Source of the DNA: Hypomesus transpacificus | Lineage: Eukaryota > Chordata > Actinopteri > Osmeriformes > Osmeridae | Length of the DNA: 64,000 bases | Assembly (NCBI RefSeq): GCF_021917145.1 | Contig: NC_061062.1 | Span: 4,056,466 to 4,120,465 of the forward strand | Direction: 5' to 3' | Shown: positions 35,301 to 52,400 of the stretch, one piece after another | Layout of the letters: each line of letters opens with the position of its first letter | Position numbering within the stretch: position 1 is the first letter of the stretch | The notes under the pieces: model-generated | The model's database searches: none | The model's input: only the letters and a program-made list of their open reading frames with translations | What the model was told of the DNA's origin: nothing | Program-made: the position numbers and the translations under genes

Positions 35301-37871
35301 CACTGACCTGAGCCAGGGCAGGCAAGAACAGCAGAGTGAACTGGCAAAAACAGAGACAGCATGAATATACATTAACATGCATGCATGTATGTGTGTGTGT
35401 CTTTCTGTGTGTGTGTAGTACTTTAAGGGGTCTGGTGGCAGGGGTAAGAAGGTCTTCGCTAATGAAGAGACCTCTGTTGGTCAGCAGGAAGAGATGGGTG
35501 TTGGTCAACATTACGTCCACGATGGAGATACCCACACAGCCTGATACACACACTGGAAACACACACACACACACATGCGGTCAGACTCTGGGGAGGAAGA
35601 ACTCACCTCACCTGACCTTGAAAGTAACATTGTGTGGTTTGTGCTGAGCTGTGTGGTACCTTCATTGATGAGGCCGCAGAGAGTGCGAGTAACGTTGAAC
35701 CAGCGAGCATCAGAGGTGAACGCAGACCTGGTTACACTTAAGATCACTCCTATAGTACGCACACAGACAAACAAACAGGATCAACACACAACACACTAGG
35801 GAGTCAGATGGCTGAGCGGTGAGGGAGTCGGGCTAGAAATCAGAAGGTTGCCGGATCGATTCCCCGCCATGCCAAATGAAGTTGTGTCCTTGGGCAAGGC
35901 ACTTCACTCTACTTGCCTCGGGGGGAATGTCCCTGTACTTACTGTAAGTCGCTCTGGATAAGAGCGTCTGCTAAATGTAAATGTACTACTGTACAAGATG
36001 GTTTAGGGAGGGTGGGTTTAGCTCAGTGGTAGAACGTTTGTCTGCAGATTCGGAGGACACGTGTTAATGATCCCCCCTTTCCATGGATTTGGATAAAAGT
36101 GTCTGCTGAATTCATTCATGATTGTTCCTATTGAGTTTGTCTGTGTCTCCCTCACCAGTGTGTCCACCAGGAGGAAAGAATGGAGCCAGCACAGCCACAT
36201 CGTTGGCACAGGGACTCCGACTGACATCCATTCTCACAAGGTGCATCAGATGGGGTACAATGTCCTTAGCCAAAAACTCGTCCCCAATGGTCCACTGCAG
36301 GATGGGTTCTGTGGAAACACACACCCCCACATCAAACGTAAGCTAGTCTATGAAACTACTATGGAGCAAGGCAGAGAGTAACATTATTTTTCTCTGGAAA
36401 ATATTTTTCTATAGGTTCAAAAAATATTTTCCAAATAAGATTAAGGCAAAACAAGTTTTGCCATCTCTGGCCAAGACGTAGGTTTAGGGGAGGACAGAAG
36501 GGATATGCCCCATAACATACATCAAGAGACTGTTAAAACGTTCTCATCAATAGCAGAGCAGTGTTAGCATTTGAGGGTGATAAGAAAGGTTTGTCCTCAT
36601 GTTCAAACCAAACCTACACCTTTACTCAGAAGCAGGCATCCTGTACCCACCTCTGGCTACGTCCAGGAGGGTTCCCTTCAGTGGATCCAGCATGGAACCC
36701 GGGCTTGAGAACATGGACATCCCGTGGAACATGTTAAACTCCACGTACCACTCATCCACCGGAGCTGACACTGTGGGAGTGGGCAGTAGTCAGGAGTCAT
36801 TTAGTAGTTAACAAGGCGACAGCAGTTTGGAGTTTTACATTCATTGATCATTTATTGGCCTCCGTCAGCACAACATTGTTCAAATGATGTGTTGTGTGTT
36901 CTTTTGGTCACAATGAACAACCTGAGATAATATGGAGATGTCTGCTCTTTTCTAGCAAAAATTACAGAGGGGATACACATTCTATCAGGCTGTTTTTTTA
37001 CCTGATATCATGTGTACCCCCTCCCCTAACTGCAAAGGGTCTGTCCCGCCATCTTTATTCGAATAGTTTGTCTATCTTTGTATAACGATATTTATATAAT
37101 TTGCTACTACAAACTTCAGGAGGGGGACTCAAGTCACCTGTATTGATGGTCAAGTTCATTCTGGGGATATTGACACGCCAGGCGGACTCAACCTGATGTA
37201 CACACACACACATATCAGAAAACACACCTTCTTTTAGGCCTACTGTCCAGGCAACCCAGTCTCCCCTTACTGTACCTCACTATCCTCCAGTGTCTAAGAT
37301 AAGTCAGTCTTACCTTCCTAAGACTAAAGGTGAATGTTAAAGTGTTGGTACTGTTGTAAATTTCAACAGTGGGTAGCAGATCTGCTGACGTGAAGAGCTC
37401 GAGCTGGTTCCTGTACTGAATGTCCGACATTGTATTCCTACTAAGCATACAGTCCACCACCTTGCACACAAACAGAACAATTATCCGTTTAGGAAGAGTA
37501 AATATAGTACATTTCCTTTCGTTCGATAACTGGTAGTGTCAGTCCACCAGGGGGCGCCAAAGGTCGACCTACCAGGTTGTCCAAGCCTAGGTACAGACGC
37601 ACCCTGTTGCTTTCTTCCATGTCTCCCACACACTGGAAGAATTTCTCGCCTCCGTCATCACCATCTATGGTCCGTTTAAGTGCACATATTACTGAAAGTA
37701 ACAGCTATCCGTGGCACAGACAAGTCGAAACAGATAACGTTCAACGGATCTGTCTCTGTGAAGTGAATTGGCGTAGCAAGCTAGTAACATTAGCTTACCT
37801 TCGTCAAATGTGATTCCAAACGGAGCCAACACTAGCAATAATATGCTGATAATGATCATGATCTGGGTCAT
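28005..37871 (-). CDS. catsperb: CatSper beta, auxiliary subunit of the sperm cation channel
   Basis: CATSPERB is a single-pass membrane protein with a very large ectodomain that, with CatSper gamma, delta and epsilon, forms the canopy over the sperm flagellar CatSper1-4 calcium channel. Twenty-five exons give an unbroken 1131-residue frame; the human protein is about 1116. Diagnostic matches to human CATSPERB are [34 protein letters not shown] with the following [35 protein letters not shown] and YVDEAPL. An N-terminal hydrophobic signal peptide (residues 1 to ~20) and one transmembrane helix near residues 1081-1098 are present, followed by a basic ~33-residue tail. The start at 37871 gives the signal peptide; the upstream in-frame TTG is not needed. 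No frameshift, stop or broken splice site was found. Confidence 0.96.
28498..28682. repeat. GGAGA-rich tract at catsperb exon 24 acceptor
   Basis: 'gagagatggagggaggggg' units abut the acceptor (28497-28499) of exon 28422-28496, so on the transcribed strand they form a ~180-nt CT-rich pyrimidine tract. Confidence 0.85.
28735..28858 (+). repeat. 3' tail of a retroelement (SINE/LINE type)
   Basis: Ends in 'cactttggctaaaagcgtct', a diverged version of the aagagcgtctgctaaatg tail shared by the SINEs in this window, preceded by a 'ttgcactgt'-like body. A short decayed fragment in a catsperb intron. Confidence 0.45.
29060..29339. repeat. GTGTGTTGGT minisatellite
   Basis: 'gtgtgttggt' decamers with 'gttcggtgt' and 'gctcgtgt' variants that make irregular longer blocks. 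It starts at the donor of catsperb exon 29342-29483 and fills most of the intron before exon 28929-29026. Open frames of about 140 codons here are artefacts. Confidence 0.9.
29511..29698 (-). repeat. tRNA-derived SINE, copy 2
   Basis: Reverse orientation of the family seen at 1460: tail ttagcagacgctcttatcc at the left, 'gtgccttgcccaaggacac' in the middle, B-box-like gggaatcgaactgg, and tRNA head ctcagccacctgac at the right. Intronic in catsperb between exons 29483 and 29784. Confidence 0.9.
30118..30250. repeat. catsperb: 46-bp splice-acceptor minisatellite at catsperb exon 20
   Basis: Three copies start at 30118, 30164 and 30210 (exact 46-bp period). Each contains ctctgagggagggcggtagt followed by tcacctgaa and a CA run. 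On the transcribed strand each copy is a CA/TG tract, then the acceptor ttcag, then the first 24 nt of exon 30031-30141 (gtgaactaccgcc...). The acceptor is therefore present three times; only the one nearest the exon (30142) keeps frame, because 46 is not a multiple of three. Confidence 0.92.
30779..30842. repeat. (CA)n microsatellite
   Basis: More than 25 CA units just upstream, in transcript sense, of catsperb exon 30629-30771. Confidence 0.95.
31560..31735 (-). repeat. truncated non-LTR retroelement 3' end
   Basis: On the minus strand it ends 'acaaataaaagacttgaact', a 3' terminus typical of fish LINE/SINE elements, preceded by 'aagaatttcagtgcccagtc'. No coding part remains. Intronic in catsperb between exons 31541 and 31865. 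Confidence 0.6.
32831..33564. repeat. catsperb: 62-bp splice-donor minisatellite, 12 copies, at catsperb exon 13
   Basis: Units begin at 32831, 32893, 32955, 33017, 33079, 33141, 33203, 33265, 33327, 33389, 33451 and 33513 (exact 62-bp period), almost identical. On the transcribed strand each unit is 29 nt of the 3' end of exon 33536-33680 (gcagggacacctgtacatca, then tgaagtcag) plus the first 33 nt of the intron (gtagccacac...). The twelfth copy is the real exon end; eleven downstream copies each keep the tcag|gtagcc donor. The copies at 33079, 33203 and 33451 share a T-to-G change (gatggac). Confidence 0.95.
33536..37871 (-). CDS. catsperb: catsperb exons 1-13 (signal peptide and N-terminal ectodomain)
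   Basis: Exons in transcript order: 37799-37871, 37573-37691, 37314-37460, 37138-37192, 36651-36770, 36156-36308, 35660-35749, 35422-35552, 34744-34810, 34602-34648, 34109-34261, 33850-33993, 33536-33680. The signal peptide core is [13 protein letters not shown]. Exon 10 (34602-34648) is placed by a ttag acceptor that makes the alignment to the human protein gap-free up to CVYSEYPF. The junction between exons 8 and 9 is the weakest: human CATSPERB has about 13 extra residues there, and a small missed exon is possible. Exon 13 ends in GHLYIMKS; its 3' edge is amplified in the adjacent 62-bp minisatellite. Confidence 0.92.
34266..34540. repeat. CA / GAGACA microsatellite
   Basis: (ca)n blocks alternating with 'gagacacagaga', between catsperb exons 34261 and 34602. 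It begins right at the acceptor of exon 34109-34261. Confidence 0.95.
34815..35212. repeat. GA-rich minisatellite (aaagaggagaggagggagaa)
   Basis: Irregular ~35-40-bp purine-only units in the catsperb intron adjoining the acceptor of exon 34744-34810. Stop-free in several frames, which creates long meaningless open frames. Confidence 0.9.
35799..35984 (+). repeat. tRNA-derived SINE, copy 3
   Basis: Head gggagtcagatggctgagcg, B-box-like ccggatcgattcccc, body 'ttgtgtccttgggcaaggc', tail gataagagcgtctgctaaat. Best-preserved plus-strand copy. Intronic in catsperb between exons 35749 and 36156. Confidence 0.9.
36008..36112 (+). repeat. second-type tRNA-derived SINE fragment
   Basis: tRNA-like head gggtttagctcagtggtaga and a short tail 'ggataaaagtgtctgctgaa', lying 25 bp after SINE copy 3. 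The head differs from copy 3 but matches the fragment at 14101-14188. Confidence 0.65.
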
Positions 37872-38940
37872 CTTAACCAAATATTAAACAAAATGATATG
37901 GATTACTCCAAACGCAAAAAATATTTTGAACAATCAAGACGGCCTGCAGGGGGAATGTTACAACCCTTTGGCCGATCACTCTCATCACACACCCATCTAG
38001 ACAGACGGTCTTCAGTCTTCTCACCTTGTTGCCTAACTCCAGTCCAGGCCGCTAGCGCTGCTGGCTAGCTAGCTGTCTCCTCAGTGTCCTGTACTGTGTG
38101 TAGCTAAAAGATTGTTTCTTAAAGGTTTTAACAGTTGTTTGTAGAACAGCCAGCAAGTTAGTTCGTTTACTTACAAATGGTGTGTCCTCTTAGACATTTA
38201 CTGAATGTAAGTTGTGATGTTTCCAGTGAAGGAGCTAGTGCTAATACTAGCTTACCAAATACTAGCGTTACAACTGAATAGAATTGTCAGATAATACGTA
38301 ATATTTATCCTTAAACAGGCTCTGTAATTGTCGATACAGCAATGTTCTAGAGGCCGTTTCTCAACTGTTTGGTCCCGACAAGGGCTCTTAAGTCTCACGC
38401 ATTTCAACAATTTCTCCCGCTCTCACAAAACCTTGTATTGCTCACGCTGATAGGGGATAACTGGTCACGCCATACAAAATTAATGGATGAGGCTCAGGCA
38501 TACGGAGGGAAGTTATTTAAAATATTGTCTTGTCTTTCTCAAAATGTTTGATACTAGTTTAAACAATAGGGCTGGAGGTGATACAATATTTGTTTATTCT
38601 CCACAATTTCCTCACAAATTATACCCTCTCTAGTTCAATGTATTCTTTCATATATATCAGAGCCTTATCCAATGAGAAATAATCAAAGGGTTACCTTGAA
38701 TTAGAAATCCATTACAATTTTAAAAACAATTGACAACATATCTATCAATCTGATTTTAATTCGTTTTAAACATTCATACAAAAACAGATTTTGAAAAAGA
38801 AGAGGTGATTCTTAATACAGTAACTTTACATTCATTTAATCTACTTCCAGTTACAAATTCGAACCTACAGGAGCCAACAGGCACCTCCTCTTCTCACAAC
38901 CAGATCCAATAGGTAGGATGGAAGTGTAGTGGAGCAATCC
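37872..38940. other. catsperb 5' UTR/promoter and intergenic space
   Basis: Contains the probable promoter of catsperb; no TATA box or other decisive element is visible. Further right is AT-rich sequence without exons, up to a possible poly(A) signal of pals1. Confidence 0.45.
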
Positions 38941-38946
38941 TATTGG

Positions 38947-38952
38947 TTTATT
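38947..38952 (-). promoter_or_regulatory. candidate poly(A) signal of pals1
   Basis: AATAAA on the minus strand about 1.06 kb after the pals1 stop. A second hexamer is at 38593-38598. Which one is used cannot be decided from sequence. Confidence 0.35.
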
Positions 38953-40010
38953 CTTCTGGACTTCGTATATCTATCTTTAATATTACAAATATATAAATGT
39001 CAGAATCTAAATGCACAGTGATTATCAAAATAAAAATTGTGTCATAATAATAATAGTAACTTGAAACAATTCTTCAACTGTTCCCACCGTCATCTACTAG
39101 AGATAATACTTGCCTGAATCTCAGAGACAGTTTGGCCTCTGTGCAAGCACACTCACCCAAAATACACAAACATCCACGCATGCATCCAGCCAGCCAGCTA
39201 CACAAACAAGACACACGCAACACAAACAAAACTTCTTAATAACCCTTAAAGATTTAGGATGTTTTCGGTTGAGTTCACCTTGCTGATGTGTATTAAACGT
39301 TGACTTAATGATAATCACAAATAAAACCGCATTGAAACACTTATCTGTGGTGACCTGACACATATCACAGAGTAAAAGATACAGCATTCATAATGTAGTG
39401 GAGAAGAGAGACAAACAGCTGGATGGTGCTGATGTGACAGAAACCTGTGCAGTACTGAGGAGGAAGTGACCTCATCATCAACATCATCATCATCAATAGG
39501 ACTGCTACTTCACAAAGCACAATACACACCTTAGAGTAGGATGTGTATATGTGTGTGTGTGTGTTTTAACATCACCTGTGTGTGTGTACTGTATACGTAG
39601 GTCCATTCAGTAGGTCCCAGCGTGTAAGTGTGTGTGTCTGTGTGTGTCTGCGTGTGTCTGTGTGTGTAAGCGCACTAGAGGCTCAAAGGTCTAAAAAAAA
39701 CGTACTGTACATTTACAATCATAAATAGCTCTACCGGAGAAATTGCAGAAGAGAGACAGTCTAACTCTACTGCTGCCAAGTGCCAAGTCTTTCCATAAGG
39801 GTGGAATGTGATTGGTTAATTTAGTGAAACAGAAACAGGAAGTAAAGAACCAAAACAGAGAACAAATCCTCTGCCTTTTCTTCCTAGAGATCAGCTAAGC
39901 CAATACACAAGTGTATATTTGTCGTCACAAATTTGTTCACTGGTGGTAGACAATCTGCAGCTAACTGTGAATAAGAGAGAGTGAGAGAGAGAGACCGTGT
40001 GTGGGTCTCC
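38953..40010 (-). other. pals1: probable 3' UTR of pals1
   Basis: AT-rich, exon-free sequence after the pals1 stop, with short GT repeats near 39545-39670. Mammalian PALS1 also has a long 3' UTR. The left end is uncertain. Confidence 0.45.
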
Positions 40011-46453
<6,443 letters not shown>

Positions 46454-46611
46454 CACAGTCCCCGGACGACTCGGTCGCAGCGTGTGTGTGCGTGTGGTTG
46501 TTAGGGCTCGGGGTGTTTGCCTGTGTCCACGGGTTGCCGGGTGATGTGGGTCTCTATGAGGGCAGCTCTGTGAACTGGTCAGCCATGACACCTAGAGGCA
46601 CACTGCAGCAC
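46454..46611 (-). other. pals1: pals1 5' UTR portion of exon 2, with acceptor
   Basis: A clear acceptor (gttcctcag) at 46612-46614 puts an exon start at 46611, 158 nt before the ATG. The leader carries a short upstream ORF at 46554-46586. In-frame codons continue upstream of the ATG without a stop, but no conserved methionine is found. Confidence 0.6.
46554..46586 (-). promoter_or_regulatory. upstream ORF in pals1 leader (10 codons)
   Basis: ATG GCT in a good Kozak-like context (gtcATGG) opens a 10-residue frame, [10 protein letters not shown], that stops 100 nt before the PALS1 start codon. It could reduce or gate translation of PALS1 if this leader is used. Confidence 0.4.
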
Positions 46612-47545
46612 CTGAGGAACACACCGGGAGGCACTGTTACAATCAAAACTCGACAGGCACAACTACACACACGTGTGCGCGTGGTGTGCACACACACACA
46701 CCCTAGAGTAGTTGTATAACCTCCTAGTAACACTGGGAGGCACACAGACACACAGTCCAGTAACAAGCCATATAATCCCAGCAGAGTACACAGGTCACTC
46801 TGACTGTTGGGAAGATGTTGGTAGGTAACCTTTGCCCATCCATCTTTCCCTCCACAAGTCCTTCCAAATTCCTTTCGTCCCACTTCCCCCCCTTCCTCCC
46901 TCCTCCCCTCTGCTCTTAGGAGATTACTGAGCTGCGACTGCCCCTACGTGTTGTCATGACAACAGCTTTGTCAGCGGGAGGGAGGTCCCGAGCTTGAGGA
47001 GGGGGGGGGGGGGGGGGGGGGGGACACAAAGACGGGCGCACACTTGGGAGGGGGGAGGGAGGATGGTGCAGACAGAGAGAGAGGGGGGGGGTGCCCTCAT
47101 GTCCGCGACCACCTCATACCAAGGGCCTGTCCCACTGGGAGGACAACCATCTGGAACCAGCTCTTCATACCAAAGAAAAAAAGGTTGAAAGAAAATAAGA
47201 TTTTTTTTCGAAAGGTTGAAAAAAAATTCGAAAAAGAAAAAAGTTTCAAAAGGTTGAAAAACTACGTAAAAAAAACCCCTCCTGTTTCCAGATTCTTCTA
47301 TTGGCGTTTCGGTCATGATGAATTAAAGGCAAAATGTCATTTTGCTTTGTCGGCCCACCTGTATTACCCTGGCAGCCCAGAAGATGGGATTCGCTACTCT
47401 ACATAGTGTACTGGATGGATGGTTCCATGTCTCACTGCCTTACCAGCTGTCTTGTTTCAGTGGTTAATAATTGCACTAGTGGACTGGCTTAAGAACTGGG
47501 GTTACTGCTGAACTAGCAGACTGATTCTCCTCAGATAATGAACTT

Positions 47546-47656
47546 GAGTCTGTTCATTCAGGGGAGAGGAGTGAGTCTGTTCATTCAGGGGAGAGGAGTG
47601 AGTCTGTTCATTCAAGGCAGAGGAGTGAGTCTGTTCATTCAGGGGAGAGGAGGGGA
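47546..47656. repeat. 27-bp tandem repeat, 4 copies
   Basis: Units gagtctgttcattcagggga start at 47546, 47573, 47600 and 47627 (exact 27-bp period), with one variant unit (caaggcag). Confidence 0.92.
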
Positions 47657-48360
47657 GGAGAGTGGAACACAGCTAAATAAGTGTGTTGCAACAACAACAG
47701 TGAGTGCTGATAATATTATTGCACCTCTGATGAACAGGCCTGTTGAACAGAAACTCTGGTGCTCACACACACACACACTCCCCTGGGCGGTCTTTGTGAC
47801 GAGGGACAATTCCCATGATGCAGCAGGCAGGAATGCCAGGCTGCCTGGGAACAGCATTCCAGAGCAGTGCAGCATAAGGACCTATTGTGATTGCCAGGAA
47901 GGGCTGAGTCTGTGTGCTCGCTGTGGCTCTAATTATAATCTGAAGCAGAAGCCTGATTAAGTACAACATCAGATACATGTGTTACACATGTATACACACA
48001 CACACACACACACACACAGCTACTGTACATCTCTCAGCTTGCTGGAACAGGGCTGTTATAACTGGGAGGAAGGGGGTTTCTCTTGTATAAACACATGGCC
48101 ACAGTTGATACAGAACACTGACTACAGGACCTGAAACTACACACACACACACACTTACCTGAGAACAGAATATAAAGCTAATAAAGGTTGGCAAGACCAC
48201 TCGTCAGCCCTGCCCTCCTTCAACAAAACACACATCTCCTTCTGTCCTGGGCCATCTGCCGCTCTGAGGCTTAGTCACCCCACACTGGCGAGTGTGCGTG
48301 TGTGTCCGTTTGAGCGTGTGTGTGCGTGTGTGTCCGTTTGAGTGTGTGTGTGTGCAGGTG

Positions 48361-48552
48361 TTACATTTACATTTGGTCATTTAGCAGACACTCTTATCCA
48401 GAGCGACTTACAGTAAGTACAGGGACATTCCCCCGAGGCAAGTAAGGTGAAGTGCTTTGCCCAAGGACAGTGTCATTTGGCACAGCGGGGAATCGAACTG
48501 GCAACCTTCAGATTCCTAGCCCGATTCCCTAACCGCTCAGCCACCTGACTCC
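48361..48552 (-). repeat. tRNA-derived SINE, copy 4
   Basis: Reverse-oriented full copy: tail ttagcagacactcttatcc, centre 'gtgctttgcccaaggacag', B-box-like ggggaatcgaactgg, head ctcagccacctgactccc. In the inferred pals1 first intron. Confidence 0.9.
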
Positions 48553-48775
48553 CTGTTTCGGTTTAGGCACCGCGGGTATGTTTTGCTGTGGTTGTCTGCA
48601 TGTTATTGCTGTGTCCTAGACAGTGTGATGCACACAGGTACACTTTCAGCTTTTTGGATTACACGAGGCTGTAACCAAATGAGGCGAGTGACCCAGACCA
48701 TCCCTGTGTGGTCTGTATAGAGGAAGGAAAGCAGGAAGCAGGCAGGCGGTGTGTGGTTGCTTGATCAGGCTGAAG

Positions 48776-49034
48776 CAGTGGTTCTCAACCCTGGTCCTCA
48801 GGGAACCCTACATGTTTCAGATCAGGGGTGTTCAGTCCTGGTCTTCTGGGTCTGCTGTCCTGTATGTTTGAGATGTTTTCCTGCTCCAGCACAACTAATT
48901 CAAATGAATGGTTGTTTTCAGACTTCCACAGAGCTCGATAATCCATTCATTTGAATCAGGTGTGTTAGAGCAGGGAAACAACTAAAACATGCAGGGCAGG
49001 GGGTCTCTGGGGACCAGGGTGGAGAGAACCACTG
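48776..49034. mobile_element. non-autonomous palindromic hAT transposon with 8-bp target duplication
   Basis: Terminal inverted repeats cagtggttctcaaccctggt (left) and its near-complement at the right (accagggtggagagaaccac, then tg). The flanks 48768-48775 (ggctgaag) and 49035-49042 (ggctaaag) form an 8-bp target-site duplication with one mismatch, as expected for hAT. Internal arms (aattcaaatgaatgg and ccattcatttgaatc) make the whole element a fold-back. No transposase is present. The left arm contains what may be the end of a second, nested hAT-like element (ggggtgttcagtcctggtct). Confidence 0.88.
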
Positions 49035-50563
49035 GGCTAAAGCAAGAGCTTCAATGTAAACAAAACAGAACACATGACCTTTCAGCTCATTCCCACCGAG
49101 ACTAGCCAAGCAGCCTTACCGGTCTGTTTCCTAGACACAGTCTATCTCTTCCACTATTTCCATATCCAGCACCCAGAATAACCCAATCAGCAGAAACACA
49201 TCAGGCTAGATGATAGTGGATGCTGTGTGTTTGTTTTGTGTTTGTAGGTCGGTGTGTGTGAGTAACCTATGCTGTCACAGGGGGAGCAGAACCAGACCAG
49301 TCTGTTATCTCCTTAGCAACTTCTGCTCCACATTCCATTGGAGTTTCTCTCTCATACACACACACACACAGCACATTACCTTGCTCACACACACACACAC
49401 ACACACGAGTCTAAGTGGAGACTGCAGATTCCAGGGAACTGAGAGCAGGGCACGTACCAGAGCGTACCAGGGGGAGGGGCCTGCTGGACACTTTCAGATC
49501 CTGGACAGTCCACACTGCATTAGGAGGGAATAACCTCCTTGATATACACAGTGGTGTTTAGTCCTAATTTCACATAAGGGATCTGTAAACCACCACTCTG
49601 ACCTTGCTCCAGAGATAAGGGAACCAAGGGTAAGCAAGTTAATGTATAAACTAGCAGAACGCACTCTCCCCATACATACTCTCTCAACTCAGTCCCTACA
49701 GGCTACATTTCAGACTAGCCCGAACTCAGTCCCTAAATGCTTCAGCTCAGACTAGCCTAGCCTAGCTCAGCCCCCAAATGCTAAAGCTCAAACTAGCCAA
49801 GCCTAGCCCAATCCCTGCAGGCTTTAGACACAGGTGAGATGTGCGAGGTATGTGGCATGAGGGCCTGACAACAGTGATCAGTCAGGGGCTTTGGTGGTCG
49901 TGTAGCAGGAGTAAAGCTAGCAGAGGAGGCCTGGGGCCAGCAGCAGGGAGCAGGAACAGGGGAGCAGGGCTGGGACTAGTAGCAAAGTTGAGGCCAGTAA
50001 CAGGGAGCAAGGCTGGGAACAGTAGCAGTCAACCAGGCTAGCGATAGCAGCAGGGAGCAAGGCTGAGGATGGGAATACCGCAGTGAGAAGCTTCTACCGG
50101 TGGGTAAAGCCAGACAGGGCATTCCTGAAGAGAGAAGGTTCAGAGAGAACACAGAACCACTGTGTGAATACTGGCCTCAAGCCCACTTCTGTCCTGTCTT
50201 TACCTCCAACTGCCCTTATGAAGGCTACAGGAGAAAGAGAGGTAGAGCGAGAGGGAGTGAGGGAAGTTGAACGGGTGTTTAAGATAGACAGATAGAGAAA
50301 AAGAGAGGGGGAATCAGGAGAGATGGAATCAGAAAAGGAGACATGAAATAAGAGAATATGATTGGACAGTGATAAGGAAATGAGGCTGTGTGTAGACGTG
50401 TGCCTCTGTGAATAATGCATGCCCAAAAAATCGTGAGGCAAGATGCTGCATTCACACTGTCTGCTGTGTTGCATGCTGGGATGCCAATGGCCAGTTCTGA
50501 GGTAAATTGACTCCACTCAGCCAGAGTCTGAAACTGATATCAAGCAGACTGAAATGAGAGAGA

Positions 50564-50566
<3 letters not shown>

Positions 50567-50620
<54 letters not shown>
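50567..50620. repeat. (GA)n microsatellite
   Basis: Nearly perfect GA run in the inferred pals1 first intron. Confidence 0.95.
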
Positions 50621-50626
<6 letters not shown>

Positions 50627-52086
50627 GTTCCATGTATGTACTGTCGTATAAAGCATCCAGCTGACAGAGTGGACCTCATGGTGGCATGGAGCAGCCCCTG
50701 CCAGACCCAGGTGTTTGAGCCAGGTGTTAGAGGACCAACCCTGCTGCATCACTTCTAGTCCAGGACTGAGAGAATGATCTCAACTGTCCTTCAGCCCTGA
50801 CCAGGTGATTGTGCTCCACTTCACTCCCTTGCTACCACTGCAGTCTGGTCGGTCAGGGTAACATCTACATCATGTGCCTGTACAGCACTGACTCAGACCC
50901 AAAAGAGATAAATACAACAATAGCAAAGCAAGTCAGATCATCTGATCCAATCAAGTATGCGCAACGTACCAAACAGAGCACCGACTGTGACTTGTAGATA
51001 GGTCCAAAGAATTTGTCAAGGACAAGATTTGAGTCAGTCAGACCCGTTATCACTGTGAAGCAGAGCTATCACTGACTGGGGAGGCTGAGATACAGGAAAT
51101 GATAAGATTGAGAGGAGGTTGTTGAGGACAACCACAGCCAGCCTGTCCTGTGGGTGATGATAAGAATGTACATGTAGGGTGACTGTGTTCTGTGTGGTAT
51201 GTAAGAGAGTATCTCAGTATGGGCGTCAACGTGTGTAATTTAGGATGGGGGTGTGGTAAACGGTTAGATTTATTTTCGGTAATTTAACAAGTTAGTGTGA
51301 CCAGCTGTTGCTCATGGGGAAGTTACCTTCCATACAGTACTGCTTAGTAAACATAAGATTGATAAAGTGGCCTACACGACCTATAGTATTCTGTAACTGG
51401 TCGACAAAACTAACTCATTTAACTACTGTATATCGGGCCCTGACATAACAACGTACGTGTGAAGGTAACTTGGAAGACTAAACGATGAAGAAACGTGTAC
51501 AGTGGATAGTTAGCCAGCAGATTCTAGTATACTACTCTTCACTGGTATGGTTGGCATATTACAGAGATGTCACACAATATTCAGACATGCAACAAGTCGG
51601 AGCTTAGCAAAGAGCTAATAGGCATGCCTTGACAGGCAACAGCAGTATAATAAGGCACGGCAAAACAAAAATTGCGACATTTTACGCTGGGGTGGTCAGC
51701 GCAGTGTGACAGGGACCTCCCGTGACTTTTCAAGTGGACGCTGTTGTGATTAGACTAGCAAGCTACGTGCACGCAAAATGATCTTTACAAAAGGTTAACA
51801 TATTAACTTTAATCGTCCGAAACGTAGTACCGCCCGCGCAAACATTTCCGACAGTTTACCCTTACACACGTTTGTATGAATTGCATAATAACGTAAACTA
51901 GCAAGCTAGCTATTAGCTAGCTCCCTAGCCTTCCTGACAACCTGTTGCAGACAATGCCAGTTCAACATTCACAGAAACAGGCGACATACTCACTCACTCT
52001 CGAAACGTCCTAGTTAAAATTTTCCTTTAGGGCGTATCCAATATAATCTCATTTGTTTTGTTAGAGTTAGTTGGCAAAAACCTTAC

Positions 52087-52240
52087 CTAATTCATAAAAT
52101 GATGTGGCAAACTTTGTACCACAATATTGCTACTCCAAATTCTCTCCCTTCCGTCGCTTGTCACTCCCAACTCGAAGCTGGGATGAGACGAGTCTCACAG
52201 CGACTCCACAGCGCCACAGTGCCTTCATGGAACCGGCTTA
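52087..52240 (-). other. pals1: candidate noncoding first exon and promoter of pals1
   Basis: A good donor (gaattag|gtaagg) at 52086/52087 on the minus strand ends a stretch without AUG-led coding potential that matches the place where a pals1 leader exon is expected. The region 51.8-52.3 kb is relatively rich in CpG compared with its flanks. The transcription start is unknown; 52240 is only a placeholder. Confidence 0.35.
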
Positions 52241-52394
52241 GCTATTGGATGATGCCAGGGACAGAATGTCGGGAACGGCCAATAAGATCTATTGTTAGAG
52301 AGGGTGAAGAGAAAGGTCAAAACTCATACATTTAAAATTATTCTTAAGAAATAAATGATAACGATCGTTTTACATAATGATCAAGGATTGTTTT

Positions 52395-52400
52395 TTTATT
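52395..52400 (-). promoter_or_regulatory. candidate poly(A) signal of gphn
   Basis: AATAAA on the minus strand about 1.0 kb after the gephyrin stop, and only ~150 bp from the candidate first exon of pals1. Confidence 0.45.

Larger units (their letters stand above)
46612..52086. other. pals1 first intron (inferred), no gene
   Basis: No coding exon is recognised. Contents: a poly-G run at 47001-47023, the 27-bp tandem repeat at 47546-47656, a SINE (48361), a hAT element (48776) and a (GA)n tract at 50567-50620. The rest is unremarkable single-copy sequence. Confidence 0.5.

Noticed and set aside
35285..35312. Possible 20-nt microexon of catsperb between exons 8 and 9
   Set aside because: Acceptor and donor exist, but the length breaks the frame with the next exon, so it is not used in the model.
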